DNA from: Physcomitrium patens
Lineage: Eukaryota > Streptophyta > Bryopsida > Funariales > Funariaceae
Length of the DNA stretch: 64,000 bases
NCBI RefSeq assembly: GCF_000002425.4
Contig: NC_037270.1
Coordinates: 5,144,239-5,208,238, forward strand
Reading direction: 5' to 3'
In this document: piece after piece, positions 11,393 to 22,276 of the stretch
Numbering within the stretch: position 1 is the first letter of the stretch
Layout of the letters: every line of letters starts with the position of its first letter
Notes under the pieces: model-generated
Databases searched by the model: none
What the model was told of the DNA's origin: nothing
What the model saw: the letters and a program-made list of their open reading frames with translations, nothing else
Position numbers and translations under genes: made by a program

Positions 11393-11455
11393 CACTGTCA
11401 GCACCAAGGACGCATTTGATCAGGAAAACAAGGATGTCCAGCCACAATAGAAACC

Positions 11456-14400
11456 GTGCAGTTGGACAATGAAATATCGCAACAACAACCAAGTTTTTTT
11501 CTTTCCGCTCAACCGGCCCTTTGCTTTATAATCCCTTTGTTTATTGGCCCTCAGAAACTTAGAACCTTAGCATTATTAGATTCAGGAGCATCTGTTTGTT
11601 TCTTAGATGAAGAATTTGCGAAGCATCATAAGATCCCTTTAGTACAAAAATCCAAACCTGTTCACGTGGAGGTCATAGATGGGCGACCTTTATTGTCGGG
11701 TAGTGTCACCCATGAATCAAAACCTATAGAAGTGACGTTTAAGGGCCATAGTAGTCATATTATTTTTAATATTATTAAAATTCCATCAAATCCTATTATT
11801 CTTGGTCTTTTCTGATTAAAAAAGCATAACCCATCCATAGATTGGAGGTTGCGAAAGATGACCATTTCCACAAAACCACCCAAGAGCAAGCCTAGTAAAA
11901 AATCCCGAATAGAAAAATCCTTATTCATTAGAGCAAAGACGTTTATAAGATCATCCAAGGAAGGCACATCATTTGTCATTCATGCGGCTCCAACTACCTG
12001 AGAGAAGATCTCGACAGCAAGTATACATGAGCAATATAAAGATTTTAAAGACATGTTTCAAAAGAAGAATGCCGACATGCTATCGGTACACCGACCATAT
12101 GATTGTACCATAGACTTACAAGAAGGAGCACAACCGCCTTTTGGCCCAATCTACAATCTATTGCAGACGGAGCTGGCGGAGTTGCGAAAGTACATCGACG
12201 AGAATCTAGCCAAGAACTTCATCCGTCATTCAAAATCGTCAGTTGGAGCACCCATCTTATTTGTGAAGAAGAAAGATGGCTCGTTGCGGATGTGCGTGGA
12301 CTATGGAGGAAGAGCATGAAAAGCATGTTCGTTTGGTCTTGGAGAAACTACGTGAGCGAGGACTATATGCCAAGTTGGAGAAGTGTTTATTTCACTAAAT
12401 AGACATAGAGTTTTTGGGATTCGTTGCCACTACGGAAGGCTTGAAGATGGATCCTAAGAATGTAGAAGCAATCCTGTCTTGAGTGGTTCCGAAGACGGTT
12501 AGAGATGTACAATGCTTTCTTGATTTTGCTAATTTCTATCAAATCTTCATCAAGAATTACTCTCAAGTTGCTGCTCCTCTCATTCGGTTGACATGCAAGG
12601 ATAAGCTAGAATGGGGACCTCTAGCGGAGAAGGCGTTTCAAGCCCTGAAGACCGCATTTACTACGGCTCCAATCTTGGTACATCTAGACTTTACCAAGGT
12701 CTTTTACTTAGAAATAGATGCTTCGGATTTTGCTTTGGGAGCTGTACTTTCACAAATGAGAGAGGACAAGAAGCTCAATCCGGTTGCATTCTATTCTCGA
12801 AAGTTCTCTACTACTGAAATCAATTATGAGATCCACGATAAGGAACTTCTTGCTATAGTGGATTCTTTCTAAGAATGGCGTCACTTTCTTGAAGGAACTG
12901 CACACCTAGTGACCGTATACACAGATCACAAGAATTTGGAATATTTCATGTCGACTCAAGTTCTAAATTGACGTCAAGCTCAGTAGAGTATGTCGCTATC
13001 TAGGTTCAATTTTGTTATTACTTATCAACCTAGAAAGTAGCAAGGACTATCAGATGCCTTATCGAGGAGATCGTATCTTGTACCAAAGGCTGGAGAAGCA
13101 GCGTTTGATCAACAATGTACAACATTATTGAAGCCACAGCAATTTCGGCTTTGCACTACTATTGTACTAATTGATGCTGACTTCCTGAATCAGGTACGTG
13201 CCATAGCCATTGAAGATTCAATAGCCATTGATATCAAGCAGCGTACCAATGACACCAAGTTCTAGATGGAGGGAGATCTTTTATACTTTGAGAAGAGGTT
13301 GTATATCCCAAAAGGACCAGCTCGACTCCGAATTCTTCAATCTGGCCACGATTTCCAGCTGCGGGACATTTTGGATTCAACAAGACCTTGGAGCTTATTT
13401 CTCAAGATTTTTAGTGGCCCAAATGTGGAAGGATATGAAAGTTTTTGTCCTCTCATGCGACATCTGTTCAAGATCCAAAAATCCTCGGCATCGCCGTTAT
13501 GGACTTCTACATCCATTGCCAATTCCACGTCGACCATGGTCTTCAGTTTCCATGGACTTCATCACGGACCTACCATCATCGAACTCATTTGACAGCATCT
13601 TTGTCATCGTAGATCGGCTTACAAAGATGGCGCACTTTATCCTTGCAAGAAGACAACGTTCAACGAAGTCACAACTAGGCTTTTTCTTGATAATATGTAT
13701 CGATATCATAGACTACCAGATAATATCATATCAGATTGAGGAACCCAGTTCGTATCAAAGTTTTGGAGATCTCTCTTTCAGATACTAAAGATGGATATCA
13801 AGCTTTCTTCGGCTTTTCATCTTCAAACTGACGGCCAAACGGAACGGATGAACCAAGTCTTGAAGTAGTACTTACGATGCAGCATCAACTATCAGCAAGA
13901 CGATTGGACCACATACATGTCGCTAGCCAAGTTTGCATATAACAACACCCTCCATTCGTCGACTCAATATATACCATTCTTTTCCAACTATGGGTATCAT
14001 CCGAAGCTTGATTTATTGAGTCCGTCAACAAATAACAATCCAGCAGCTGAAGGATTTGCAAAACAACTATCAGAACTTCAAAATACATTGAAACTTCAAT
14101 TACAATCCGCTCAAGAATCCTACAAGGCATCTATAGATAGATTTCGAAATCAAGCACCTACTTTCAAAATTAGAAATAAAGCATGGCTTCTTTGACGAAA
14201 TATCAAGTCCAAGCGACCATGTGATAAGTTGGATTATTGAAGATTGGGACCATTTATCATCTAGAAGCAAATCAATCCAATGGCGTACCGTTTGGAATTA
14301 CCGGCTTCTATGAAGGTACATCCAATCTTTCATGCTTCTCTGTTGGAGCCTTATCGAGAGTCATCTTTTCTTGGAAGAGTGCAATGTCTGCCACCTAGTA

Positions 14401-14603
14401 TTGAGATCGAGAACCACGAGGAATACGAGATTGAAAAGGTGCTGGATTCACGACGAAGGTGGAGCAAGTTGGAATATCTTGTTCATTGGTGTGGCTACGA
14501 CATTAATGAGCAAACGTGGGAGCCAGCTGAAAATCTCGCCAATTTGCTGCAAAAGGTACAGGAGTTTTATCAACAACATCCTCAAAAACCTAAATCGGTT
14601 TGA
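11456..14603 (+). pseudogene. A1 pol: protease, RT (core deleted), RNase H, integrase, chromodomain
   Basis: Continues A1 after the A2 insertion. Protease LLDSGASVCFLD is near 11573-11608. RT runs to VDYGG at 12309, where 317 bp including the YLDD core are missing compared with A2; the join lies in a shared GAGG. RNase H (LEIDASDFALGAVLSQM) ends at the stop 12870-12872. The integrase keeps a zinc-binding remnant (CDICSRSKNPRH near 13460), first Asp (SMDFITDLPSS near 13550), second Asp followed by a stop (ISD*GTQF near 13730) and the downstream QTDGQTERMNQ. The chromodomain is near 14400-14560. Many C-to-T type stops. Confidence 0.9.
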
Positions 14604-14740
14604 CGATAGCTTCTTTCTGAAGCTTGCTCACCCAATAATATAAAAAAGGAGGAAAGCACTACCAAAATTCACAGTTGATGTAGTTATTTTCTCCAAGATA
14701 AAGTAGAATTTTTTTAGTAGCCATAGTTTGGTCTTCTGAT

Positions 14741-15034
14741 ATGGATAACCATGAGATAGATACTATGCCAGTCAGATTATCTCAACCAACTAGCTCACGA
14801 AGGCGACCTCGAGATGAAGAACTACCTATACCACGACGACGACAAAGGATACCGAGTAACCAATCATTGATGATTGTATTTGAATTCGAGCCTACTTACG
14901 ATGGTCACCCAGAAGGCGTGTTTGTAGGAAAATTTCACAATGAAGACACGAAAGTTCATGCTTGGTCAGAAGTTGAAGGCGTGGGCCACTACCGTTGGTT
15001 TCAAGGATTGATGAACTACTTGCTTCATGAATAA
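14741..15034 (+). pseudogene. Small Arg-rich ORF between pol and LTR, A1 copy
   Basis: Opens with ATG at 14741 and stays open for 97 codons, then TAA where B has CAA. Beyond the stop similarity to B continues for about 20 codons. N-terminal residues 17-40 are strongly basic (SSRRRPRDEE, PRRRQR), followed by FEFEPTYDGHPEGVF and HAWSEVEGV. It starts about 140 bp after the pol stop. No known domain is recognised; it is not an envelope. It is conserved in three copies of the family. Confidence 0.6.
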
Positions 15035-15144
15035 CAGTTGGAGTTCATAGCAGATATTATATGACGAATCTTCATTTTCTTGCGTTGATACTGATTAACA
15101 ACAACATTGCTTCTCAGAGACCTCCAAGCTAAACGAGGGGGTGA

Positions 15145-15541
15145 TGTTAGGGATATAGTCCTTAGAACCTTCTAGAGACAAGTTTCTAAAACCTTCTAGA
15201 AGCAAGTCTTTGGAACCTTCTAGAAGCTTCTTAGTTAGTAGAAGATGTTAGGGACATAGTGCTTAGAACCTTCTAGAGACAAGTTTCTAGAACCTTTTAG
15301 AAGCAAGTCTTTGGAACCTTCTAGAAGCTTCCTAGTTGGTAGAAGTTGCTTGAGAAGCTTGCTAAATAGGAGTATATATTGGAATCGAGGCTGAAGAGTT
15401 CTTCAGTCTCGACAACACATCTCTTGGAGCTCTAGCTCACTTCTCTGGTGTTGTTCTTGTATTCATCTAATTAATCTATTTTTTGCCAGTTCTTCTTGAA
15501 CTTCTTGTTAGATCTCGAGCCTGTATTTCTGTGTCTGTGAC
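15145..15541 (+). repeat. A1 3' LTR
   Basis: Starts TGTTAGGGATATAG after a purine-rich tract (AAACGAGGGGGTGA) and ends near CTGTGAC before Copia sequence resumes. It carries a perfect three-unit heat shock element at 15218-15230, TATA at 15373-15379 and the hairpin at 15391-15406. Confidence 0.92.
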
Positions 15542-15993
15542 TAGCACATGAAGTAACTAAGAGGAAAGAAAAAGAGCTTCAAAGTAATGATTTGATTCTA
15601 TTCTCAAGACAAGGCAAATGTAACTTTCCACACTAATGTGATAATTCAAAAAGCAACATAAGAAATTACTATATTTGTAAAAAATTATGTTATTTTACTA
15701 AAAATTGCTTCAAAGACAAGAGAAGAGATAGAAAAAATATAAATAATGCTAATGATAGTTTTGGTGGAGATGATTATGCTTTCATGGCAAATGAAGGAGC
15801 CTCCATGGCTGCCATGTCTAAGTGGATTATAGATTTGGATGTCACTAAACACATGACACCATATAAGTTTTTATTTGACAATTATAAAGGAATTCCAGCA
15901 ACAAAAGTATGTTTGGGAGATAATGGCATGGTCCAAGCCATTGAAATTGGCTTTTATATCATAGAGATTGTGGTGAAGGACCAAATGAAAAGG
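15542..15993 (+). pseudogene. Copia gag end and protease fragment
   Basis: Resumes the Copia frame with HEVTKRKEKELQ, a decayed zinc knuckle (CNFPH..., YYICKKL, then CFKDKRRDRK) and protease start MSKWIIDLDVTKHMTPYKF. The usual Copia catalytic motif DSGAT reads DLDVT here, so the active site is destroyed. It is cut by Gypsy B after KDQMKR; the target copy AAAGG is at 15989-15993. Confidence 0.82.
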
Positions 15994-16488
15994 TGTCACG
16001 GACATAAAATACAGACTTGAAATCTAACAAGAAGTTCAAGAAGAAGTGGCAGAACTAGATTAAACAGATGAGTACAAGAACAACACTTGAAAGGTGAGCT
16101 AGAACTCCAAGAGATGTGTTGTCAAGACTGAAGAACTCTTCAGCCTCAATCTCTATATATACTCCTACTTAGGAAGCTTCTCGAGCTACTTCTATTAACT
16201 AGGAAGCTTCTAGAAGGTTCCAGAGGCTTCCTTTCTAGAAGGTTCTAGAAACTTCTCGAGCTACTTCTATTAACTAGGAAGCTTCTAGAAAGTTCCAGGG
16301 GATTCCTTTCTAGAAGCTTCTAGAAACTCCTCTTTTAGAAGGTTCCAAAGACTTCCTTTCTAGAAGCTTTTAGAAACTTCTCTCTAAAAGGTTCCAGAGG
16401 CTTCTCTTCTAGAAGGTTTCAGAGGCTTGTTTTCTAGAAGGTTCTAGAAACTTCTCTCTAGAAAGTTCTAAGGAATATGTCCCTAACA
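15994..16488 (-). repeat. B 3' LTR (left end)
   Basis: 495 bp from TGTCACGG to CCCTAACA. TATA at 16153-16160, hairpin at 16128-16143, and a long array of TTCTAGAA repeats from 16190 to 16470. Confidence 0.95.
16190..16470 (-). promoter_or_regulatory. Heat-shock-element array in B LTR
   Basis: At 16233-16255 five heat-shock units alternate without a break (TTC, GAA, TTC, GAA, TTC, each separated by two bases). Further perfect three-unit elements (TTCtaGAAggTTC) occur at 16209-16221 and elsewhere. The array ends about 30-40 bases before the TATA box on the transcribed (minus) strand. Confidence 0.62.
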
Positions 16489-16535
16489 TCATCCCCTCCT
16501 TTAGCTTTGGAGTCTCTGAGAAGCAATGTTGTTGA

Positions 16536-16883
16536 TTAGTACCAACGTAAGAAAATAAAGATGTGTCGCATAACTTCTGCTATGAACTCCAACTGTTGTT
16601 CACGAGGCAAGTGGTTCATCGACCCTTGAAGCCAACGGTAGTGAACCACTCCTTCGACTTCTGACCAAGCATGAACTTCCGTGTCCTCATTGTAAAATTG
16701 TCCTGCAAACACGCCTTCTGATTGACCATCGTAAGTAGGCTCGATCTCAAATACCAGTGATCGGTTACTCGATATCCTCCATCGCCGTCGTGGTACACGT
16801 AGTTCTTCATCTCGGGGTCGCCTTCGTGAGCTACTCGGTTGCGATACTCTGACTCGCATAGTATCTATCTCTTGGCTATCCAT
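16536..16883 (-). CDS. Small Arg-rich ORF between pol and LTR, B copy, intact (115 aa)
   Basis: An uninterrupted 115-codon ORF from ATG at 16883, about 120 bp after the pol stop and 48 bp before the LTR. It begins MDSQEIDTMRVRVSQP, has a basic stretch at residues 17-40 (SSRRRPRDEELRVPRRRWR) that could bind nucleic acid or direct nuclear entry, then EIEPTYDGQSEGVFAGQF and a C-terminal EQQLEFIAEVMRHIFIFLRW that could be an amphipathic helix. No family is recognised. Position corresponds to the third ORF of some Gypsy elements, but it has no signal peptide or membrane anchor, so it is not env-like. Being open while neighbouring gag and pol are broken is notable but could be chance for its length. 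Confidence 0.55.
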   Translation of the reverse strand: MDSQEIDTMRVRVSQPSSSRRRPRDEELRVPRRRWRISSNRSLVFEIEPTYDGQSEGVFAGQFYNEDTEVHAWSEVEGVVHYRWLQGSMNHLPREQQLEFIAEVMRHIFIFLRWY

Positions 16884-17000
16884 ATCAAAAGACCAAACTA
16901 CGATCTATCTTGGAGAAAATAACTACATCAACTATGAATTTTGCTGGTGCTCTCTCCTTTTCTTATATTGTTGGGAGAACAAGCTTCAGAAAGAAGCTAT

Positions 17001-20000
17001 CATCGAATTGATTTAGGTTTATCGGGATGTCGTTGATGAAACTCATGTACCTTTTGTGGCGCATTCGCAAGATTTTCAGCTGGCTCTCACGTTCGCTCAT
17101 TAATGTCATAGCCGCACCAATGAACAAGATATTCTAACTTTCTCCACCTTCGCCGTGAATCCAATACATTTTCAACCTCGTATTCTTCGTGGTTCTCGAT
17201 TTCAATACTAGGTGGCGGACATTGTACTCTTCCAGGAAAAGATGACTCTCGATAAGGTTCCAACAGAGAAACATGAAAGACTGGATGTACCTTCATAGAA
17301 GCTGGTAATTCCAGCCGGTATGTCACTGGATTAATTTACTTCTGGATGATAAATGGTCCCAATCTTCGATAGTCCAACTTATCACATGATCGCTTAGTCT
17401 TGATATTTCGTCGAAGAAGCCAGGCTTTGTCTCCAACTTTGAAAGTAGGTGCTGGATTCCGAAATCTATCTGCAGATGTCTTATAGGATTCTTGAGCGGA
17501 TTGTAATTGAAGCTTCAACATAGTTTGAAGCTCTGATAGTTGCTTCGCAAATCCTTCAGCTGCTGGATTGTTATTTGTTGACGGACTGAATAAATCAAGC
17601 TTCGGATGATACCCATAGTTAGAAAAGAATGGTGTTTGTTGAGTCGACGCATGGAAGGTGTTGTTATATGCAAACTCGGCTAGCAGTAGATATGCAGTCC
17701 AATCATCTTGTTGATAGTTGATGCTGCATCGTAAGTACTATACCAAGACTTGGTTCATCCATTCCGTTTGGCCATCAGTTTGAGGATGAAAAGCTGAAGA
17801 AAGCTTGATATTCACCTTCAATATCTCAAAGAGAGATCTCCAAAACTTTGACACGAACTGGGTACCTCGATCTGATATGATATCATCTGGTAGTCCATGA
17901 TATCGATACACATTATCGAGAAAGAGTCTTGCTGTGACTTCACTGGACGATGTCTTTTTACAAGGAACAAAGTGTGCCATCTTCGTAAGCCAATCTACCA
18001 TGACAAAGATGCTGTCAAATGAGTTTGATGATGGCAAGTCCGTGATGAAGTCCGTAGAAATTGAAGACCATGGTCTACGTGGAATTGGCAATGGCTGTAG
18101 AAGTCCATAAGGGCGATGCCGAGGATTCTTAGATCTTGAACAGATGTCACAAGAGAGGACAAAATCTTTCACATCCTTCTACATTTGAGGCCACCAAAAA
18201 TCTCGGGAAATAAGCTCCAAGGTCTTGTTGAATCCAAAATGTCCCGTAGCTGGAAAATCATGGCGAGATTGAAGAACTCGGAGTCGTGCTAGTCCTTTTG
18301 GAATATACAATCGCTCTTCAAAGTATAAAAGATCTCCTTCCACCTTGAATTTGTCATCATTAGTATGTTGCTTGATATCAATGGCTATTGAATCTTTAAT
18401 GGTCATAGCACGTACTTGGTTTAGGAAGTCAGCATCAAATGATACAATAGTAGCACAAAGTTGAAATCTCTCTGGCTTCAATAACGTTGTACATTGTTGA
18501 TCAAACGCTGCTTCTCCAGCCTTTGGTACAAGATACGATCTCCTTGATAAAGCATTGGATAGTCCTTGCTGCCTTCCAAGTCGATAAGTGATAACAAAAT
18601 CGAATCTAGATAGTGACATATTCCACCGAGCTTGACGCCAATTTAAAACTCGAGCCGTCATGAAATACTCCAAATTCTTGTGATCCATATATACGGTTTC
18701 TGGATGTGCAGCTCCTTCAAGAAAGTGATGCCATTCTTAGAAAGAATCCACTATAGCAAGAAGTTCCTTATCATGGATCTCATAATTGATTTCAGCAGCA
18801 GAGAACTTTCGAGAATAGAATGCAACTGGATGGAGCTTCTTATCTTCACTCATTTGTGAAAGTACAGCTCTCAAAGCAAAATCTGAAGCATCAGTTTCTA
18901 AATAGAAGGCCTTTGTAAAGTCTGGATGTACCAAAATTGAAGCTGTAGTAAATGCTATCTTCAAATCTTGAAACGCCTTCTCCGCCAAAGGTCCCCATTC
19001 CAACTTATCCTTGCATGTTAATCGAGTGAGAGGAGCAGCAACTTGAGAATAATTCTTGATGAAGATCCGATAGAAGTTAGCAAAACCAAGAAAGCATTAT
19101 ACGTCTCTAACCGTCTTCGGAACCTCCCAAGACATGATTGCTTCTACTTTCTTGGGGTCCATCTTCAAACCTTCTGTAGTCGCAATGAACCCCAAAAATT
19201 CCATCTCCGTCTGGTGAAATAAACACTTTTCTAATTTGGCATATTATCCTCGCTTGCGTAGTTTCTCCAAGACCAAACGAACATGCTCTTCATGCTCTTC
19301 CTTGTTTTTAGAGAATATTAGAATATCGTCCAAGTAGATGACAACAAAATCGTCGAGGTGTTCTCGAAAGATGTCATTCATCATATGTTGGAAAACCGCT
19401 AGAGCATTGGTAAGACCAAAAGGCATGACATTATATTCGAAATGAGCATACCTTGTACGGAATGCTGTCTTTCACTCATCTCCTTCCTTGATTCGTACGA
19501 GATTATAAGCTCCCCTTAGATCAATTTTTGTAAAGATCTTCGCACGTCCAAGTTGTTCTAAGAGACTAGAAATCAAGGGTAATGGGTAACGATTTTTCTT
19601 TGTTACCTTGTTGAGGCCTCGATAGTCCACATACATCCGTAATGATCCATCTTTCTTCTTCACAAATAAGATGGGTGCTCCAGCTGATGATTTTGAATGA
19701 CAAATGAAGTTCTTGGTTAGATTCTCGTCGATGTACTTTCGTAACTCTGCCAACTCCGTTTGCGATAGATTGTAGATTGGGCCAAAAGGTGGTTGTGCTC
19801 CTTCTTGCAAGTCTATGGCACAATCATATGGTCGGTGTTCCGGTAGTATGTCGGCGTTCTTCTTTTGAAATACGTCTTCAAAATCTTTATATTGCTCCGG
19901 AATACTTGTTGTTGAGATCTTCTCCTTGGTAGTTGGAGCCGCATAAATGACAAATAGAGTGCCTTCCTTAGATGATCTTATAAACGCTCTTGCTCCAATA

Positions 20001-20496
20001 AATAAGGATTTCTTTTTTCGAGGTTTTTTATTAGGTTTTTTCTTGGGTGGTTTTGTGGGAAAAGTCATCTTCCGCAACCTCCAATCTATCAATGGATTAT
20101 GTTTTTTTAACCAAGAAAGACCAAGAATAATAGGATTTGATGGGGTTCTAATAATATTAAAAATAATATGACTACTATGGTCTTTAAACGTTACTTCTAT
20201 AGGTTCTGATTCATGGGTGATGCTACCAGACAATAAAGGTCGCCCATCTATGACCTCAACATGAACAGGTTTTGATTTTTGTACTAAAGGGATCTTATGA
20301 TGCTTTGCAAATTCTTCGTCTAAAAAACAAGCAGATGCTCCTGAGTCTAGTAGTGCTAAGGTTCTCAGTTTTTGGGGGCCGATAAACAGAGAGATTGTAA
20401 AACAAAGTGCAAGTTGGGCAGAAAGAAAGGAACCTGATTGTTGTTGGGATATTTCATTGTCCAGCCCCACGGTTCCTACTATGGCTGGGCATCCTC
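17001..20496 (-). pseudogene. B pol: protease, RT, RNase H, integrase, chromodomain, with point stops
   Basis: Open from about 20470 to 19472 (332 codons): protease [12 protein letters not shown] near 20330-20365, then RT with [20 protein letters not shown] continues through YLDD near 19340-19350, RNase H ([17 protein letters not shown] near 18870-18910), stop after AIVDSF at 18737-18739, integrase zinc finger (HDFPATGHFG, CDICSRSKNPRH near 18120-18260), catalytic Asp (TDFITDLPSS), Asp (SDRGTQF) and Glu position (QTDGQTEWMNQ), and chromodomain near 17110-17240 with HWCGYDINE. All domains and catalytic residues are visible; about eight stops break the frame, including TGG to TGA or TAG. Pol is in -1 frame to gag. 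Confidence 0.93.
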
Positions 20497-21501
20497 GTTT
20501 TCCTAAACAAATACTCCCCTAGTCTTGACTATGCCTCGATTTTGCTTTTTGGGACAGTTTCCGACTTTGTGGCCTTCTCCACCGCAATACAAGCATAAAT
20601 TTTTCTCCATACGTCACTTTTTTTCTTCTATAGTAAGAGATTTGATACGTACCGCATCAATTTGCATGTCTTCCACCTCTAAATGCGAATTCACACCGCT
20701 TGCCGACATAGTTGGAGCATAGCAAATTGTATGTTGTCTTGAGCGTTGGTCTTGGCGACGTTGGAATAGGTGATTATTGCACTTCACAGCTTGGCTAATG
20801 GCTTCATTGAGCGTTCGTGGATCAGGAAGAGTTAACAGCAAATCCTTCACATCATCTCTTAAACCCCAATAGAATTGACTCATCAACGCTTCTTCATCCC
20901 AATTGATGTCGCATACTATTTGCCTGAAATCCGAAGCATAGACTGATGTAGAACGCATCCCTTGTCATAACGACCAGATCTTTGTTGTAGCCCATCGAAC
21001 CTTATCGTGTTCACCAAATGCTTCCGCAAATGCTTCCAAAAAGGTTTCGAAGTTGTTTAATATGGATGATCGTTTCTCAAACAAAGGAGCAAACCATGAT
21101 AGAGCTTGTCCCGTAAGTAAGGTTCCAACAAGCCCAACACCTGACTCCTGCGTTGGATATCGTTCGGGCTATAAAATTATTTTCAATCTGATTTGATTGA
21201 CGAATCCTTGAAACTTGGAACGTGTTCCATCAAACTTATCTGGAAGGCTAACTCGAGGCTCCTTATGTTGTAGAACTAGTGGTTCTTGTCGAACCTGAGG
21301 TAAAGTTGTTTCTCCAAGTGCCAAAATTTGAGGCTGGTGTAGTTTAGATTGTGCTATCTCAGATACTCCATCATTATGAAGCCTTGCCACCACTCCTTCA
21401 ATCTCTGCAGTTCTTTGTGATAACGTAGCGAGGGCATTCATAATAGCATCTAACTTAGACTCCGAACTTTCTGTCATACTAATGTCTTGACCTCCGGCCA
21501 G
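20479..21501 (-). pseudogene. B gag with zinc knuckle, start codon lost
   Basis: The family start ATGGCCGGAGG reads CTGGCCGGAGG here (start lost at 21499-21501); the next ATG is at 21477. N-terminal SESKLDAIMNALATLSQRTA, capsid core SWFAPLFEKRSS and EEALMSQFYWGLRDDVKDLL, and an intact CCHC knuckle CLYCGGEGHKVGNCP near 20545-20590. Stops near 21169, 20967, 20612 and 20510. Ends with tandem TAG TAG at 20476-20481. Confidence 0.88.
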
Positions 21502-21781
21502 TCTAAAAGAAGGAAAAAAATGACCCTATAAGAGGCAATATTGGTTTATAGGAGGATAATCCACAACCTATAAAATGCCTTAAGAATTTCAAGAAGAGGG
21601 GTAATCCATTCTCTCCAAGAAGAATAAGACTCCAATATTGTAACACAAGATGTATCAGTTTAGAGGAGGGTAATCCGCAACCTCTAAAAAATGCTAGTAT
21701 ACCTTCAAGTAGAGGGGTAATCCACACTCTACTAAGAAAGAACTAGCTCTGATATCTCAAGTTAGTGGAGTCTCGACAAAC
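21502..21781 (-). other. B leader with repeated motif
   Basis: The untranslated leader between 5' LTR and gag, with the same GGATTACCCCTC repeats and the GATATCAGAGC segment about 30 bases from the LTR. Confidence 0.55.
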
Positions 21782-22276
21782 TGTCACGGACACATAATCT
21801 AGACTTGAAATTTAACAAGAAGTTCAAGAAGAAGTGGCAGAACTAGATTAAACAGATGAGTACAAGAACAACACTAGAAAGGTGAGCTAGAACTCCAAGA
21901 GATGTGTTGTTGAGACTGAAGAACTCTTCAGCCTCGATCCCTATATATACTCCTACTTAGGAAGCTTCTCGAGCTACTTCTATTAACTATGAAGCTACTA
22001 GAAGGTTCCAGAGGCTTGCTTTCTAGAAGGTTCTAGAAACTTCTCGAACTACTTCTATTAACTAGGAAGCTTCTAGAAAGTTCCAACGGATTCCTTTCTA
22101 GAAGCTTCTAGAAACTTCTCTTCTAGAAGGTTCCAAAGACTTCCTTTCTAGAAGCTTCTAGAAACTTCTCTCTAAAAGGTTCCAGAGGCTTCTCTTCTAG
22201 AAGGTTCAAGAGGCTTGTTTTCTAGAAGGTTCTAGAAACTTCTCTCTAGAAAGTTCTAAAGAATATGTCCCTAACA
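21782..22276 (-). repeat. B 5' LTR (right end)
   Basis: 495 bp, partner of 15994-16488. On the minus strand: heat-shock array about 22260-21960, TATA at 21949-21942, hairpin at 21931-21916. Confidence 0.95.

Larger units (their letters stand above)
4099..15541 (+). mobile_element. Gypsy chromovirus A1, + strand, carrying A2 inside
   Basis: LTRs at 4099-4494 and 15145-15541 enclose leader, gag, protease, RT, RNase H, integrase with chromodomain, and a small downstream ORF, all on +. A2 interrupts it between the gag zinc knuckle and the protease (5749-11392, duplication CACTG at 5744-5748 and 11393-11397). Its own length is about 5.8 kb. Its two LTRs differ at about 24 of 395 sites by hand count, about 21 of them transitions. 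The first two LTR bases (TG) are missing at the left end, so its target duplication cannot be read. It is inactive: stops throughout and a 317-bp loss in RT. Confidence 0.9.
15994..22276 (-). mobile_element. Gypsy chromovirus B, - strand, complete length
   Basis: 6283 bp with two 495-bp LTRs and a perfect 5-bp target duplication AAAGG (15989-15993 and 22277-22281). It holds leader, gag, protease, RT, RNase H, integrase, chromodomain and small ORF in order on the minus strand, none deleted. It is the best preserved of the Gypsy copies. LTRs differ by roughly 4 percent by eye. It still has about ten in-frame stops in gag and pol, so it is not autonomous. Family placement: chromovirus, with fungal or Tcn1-like RT wording such as [18 protein letters not shown]. 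Confidence 0.95.
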
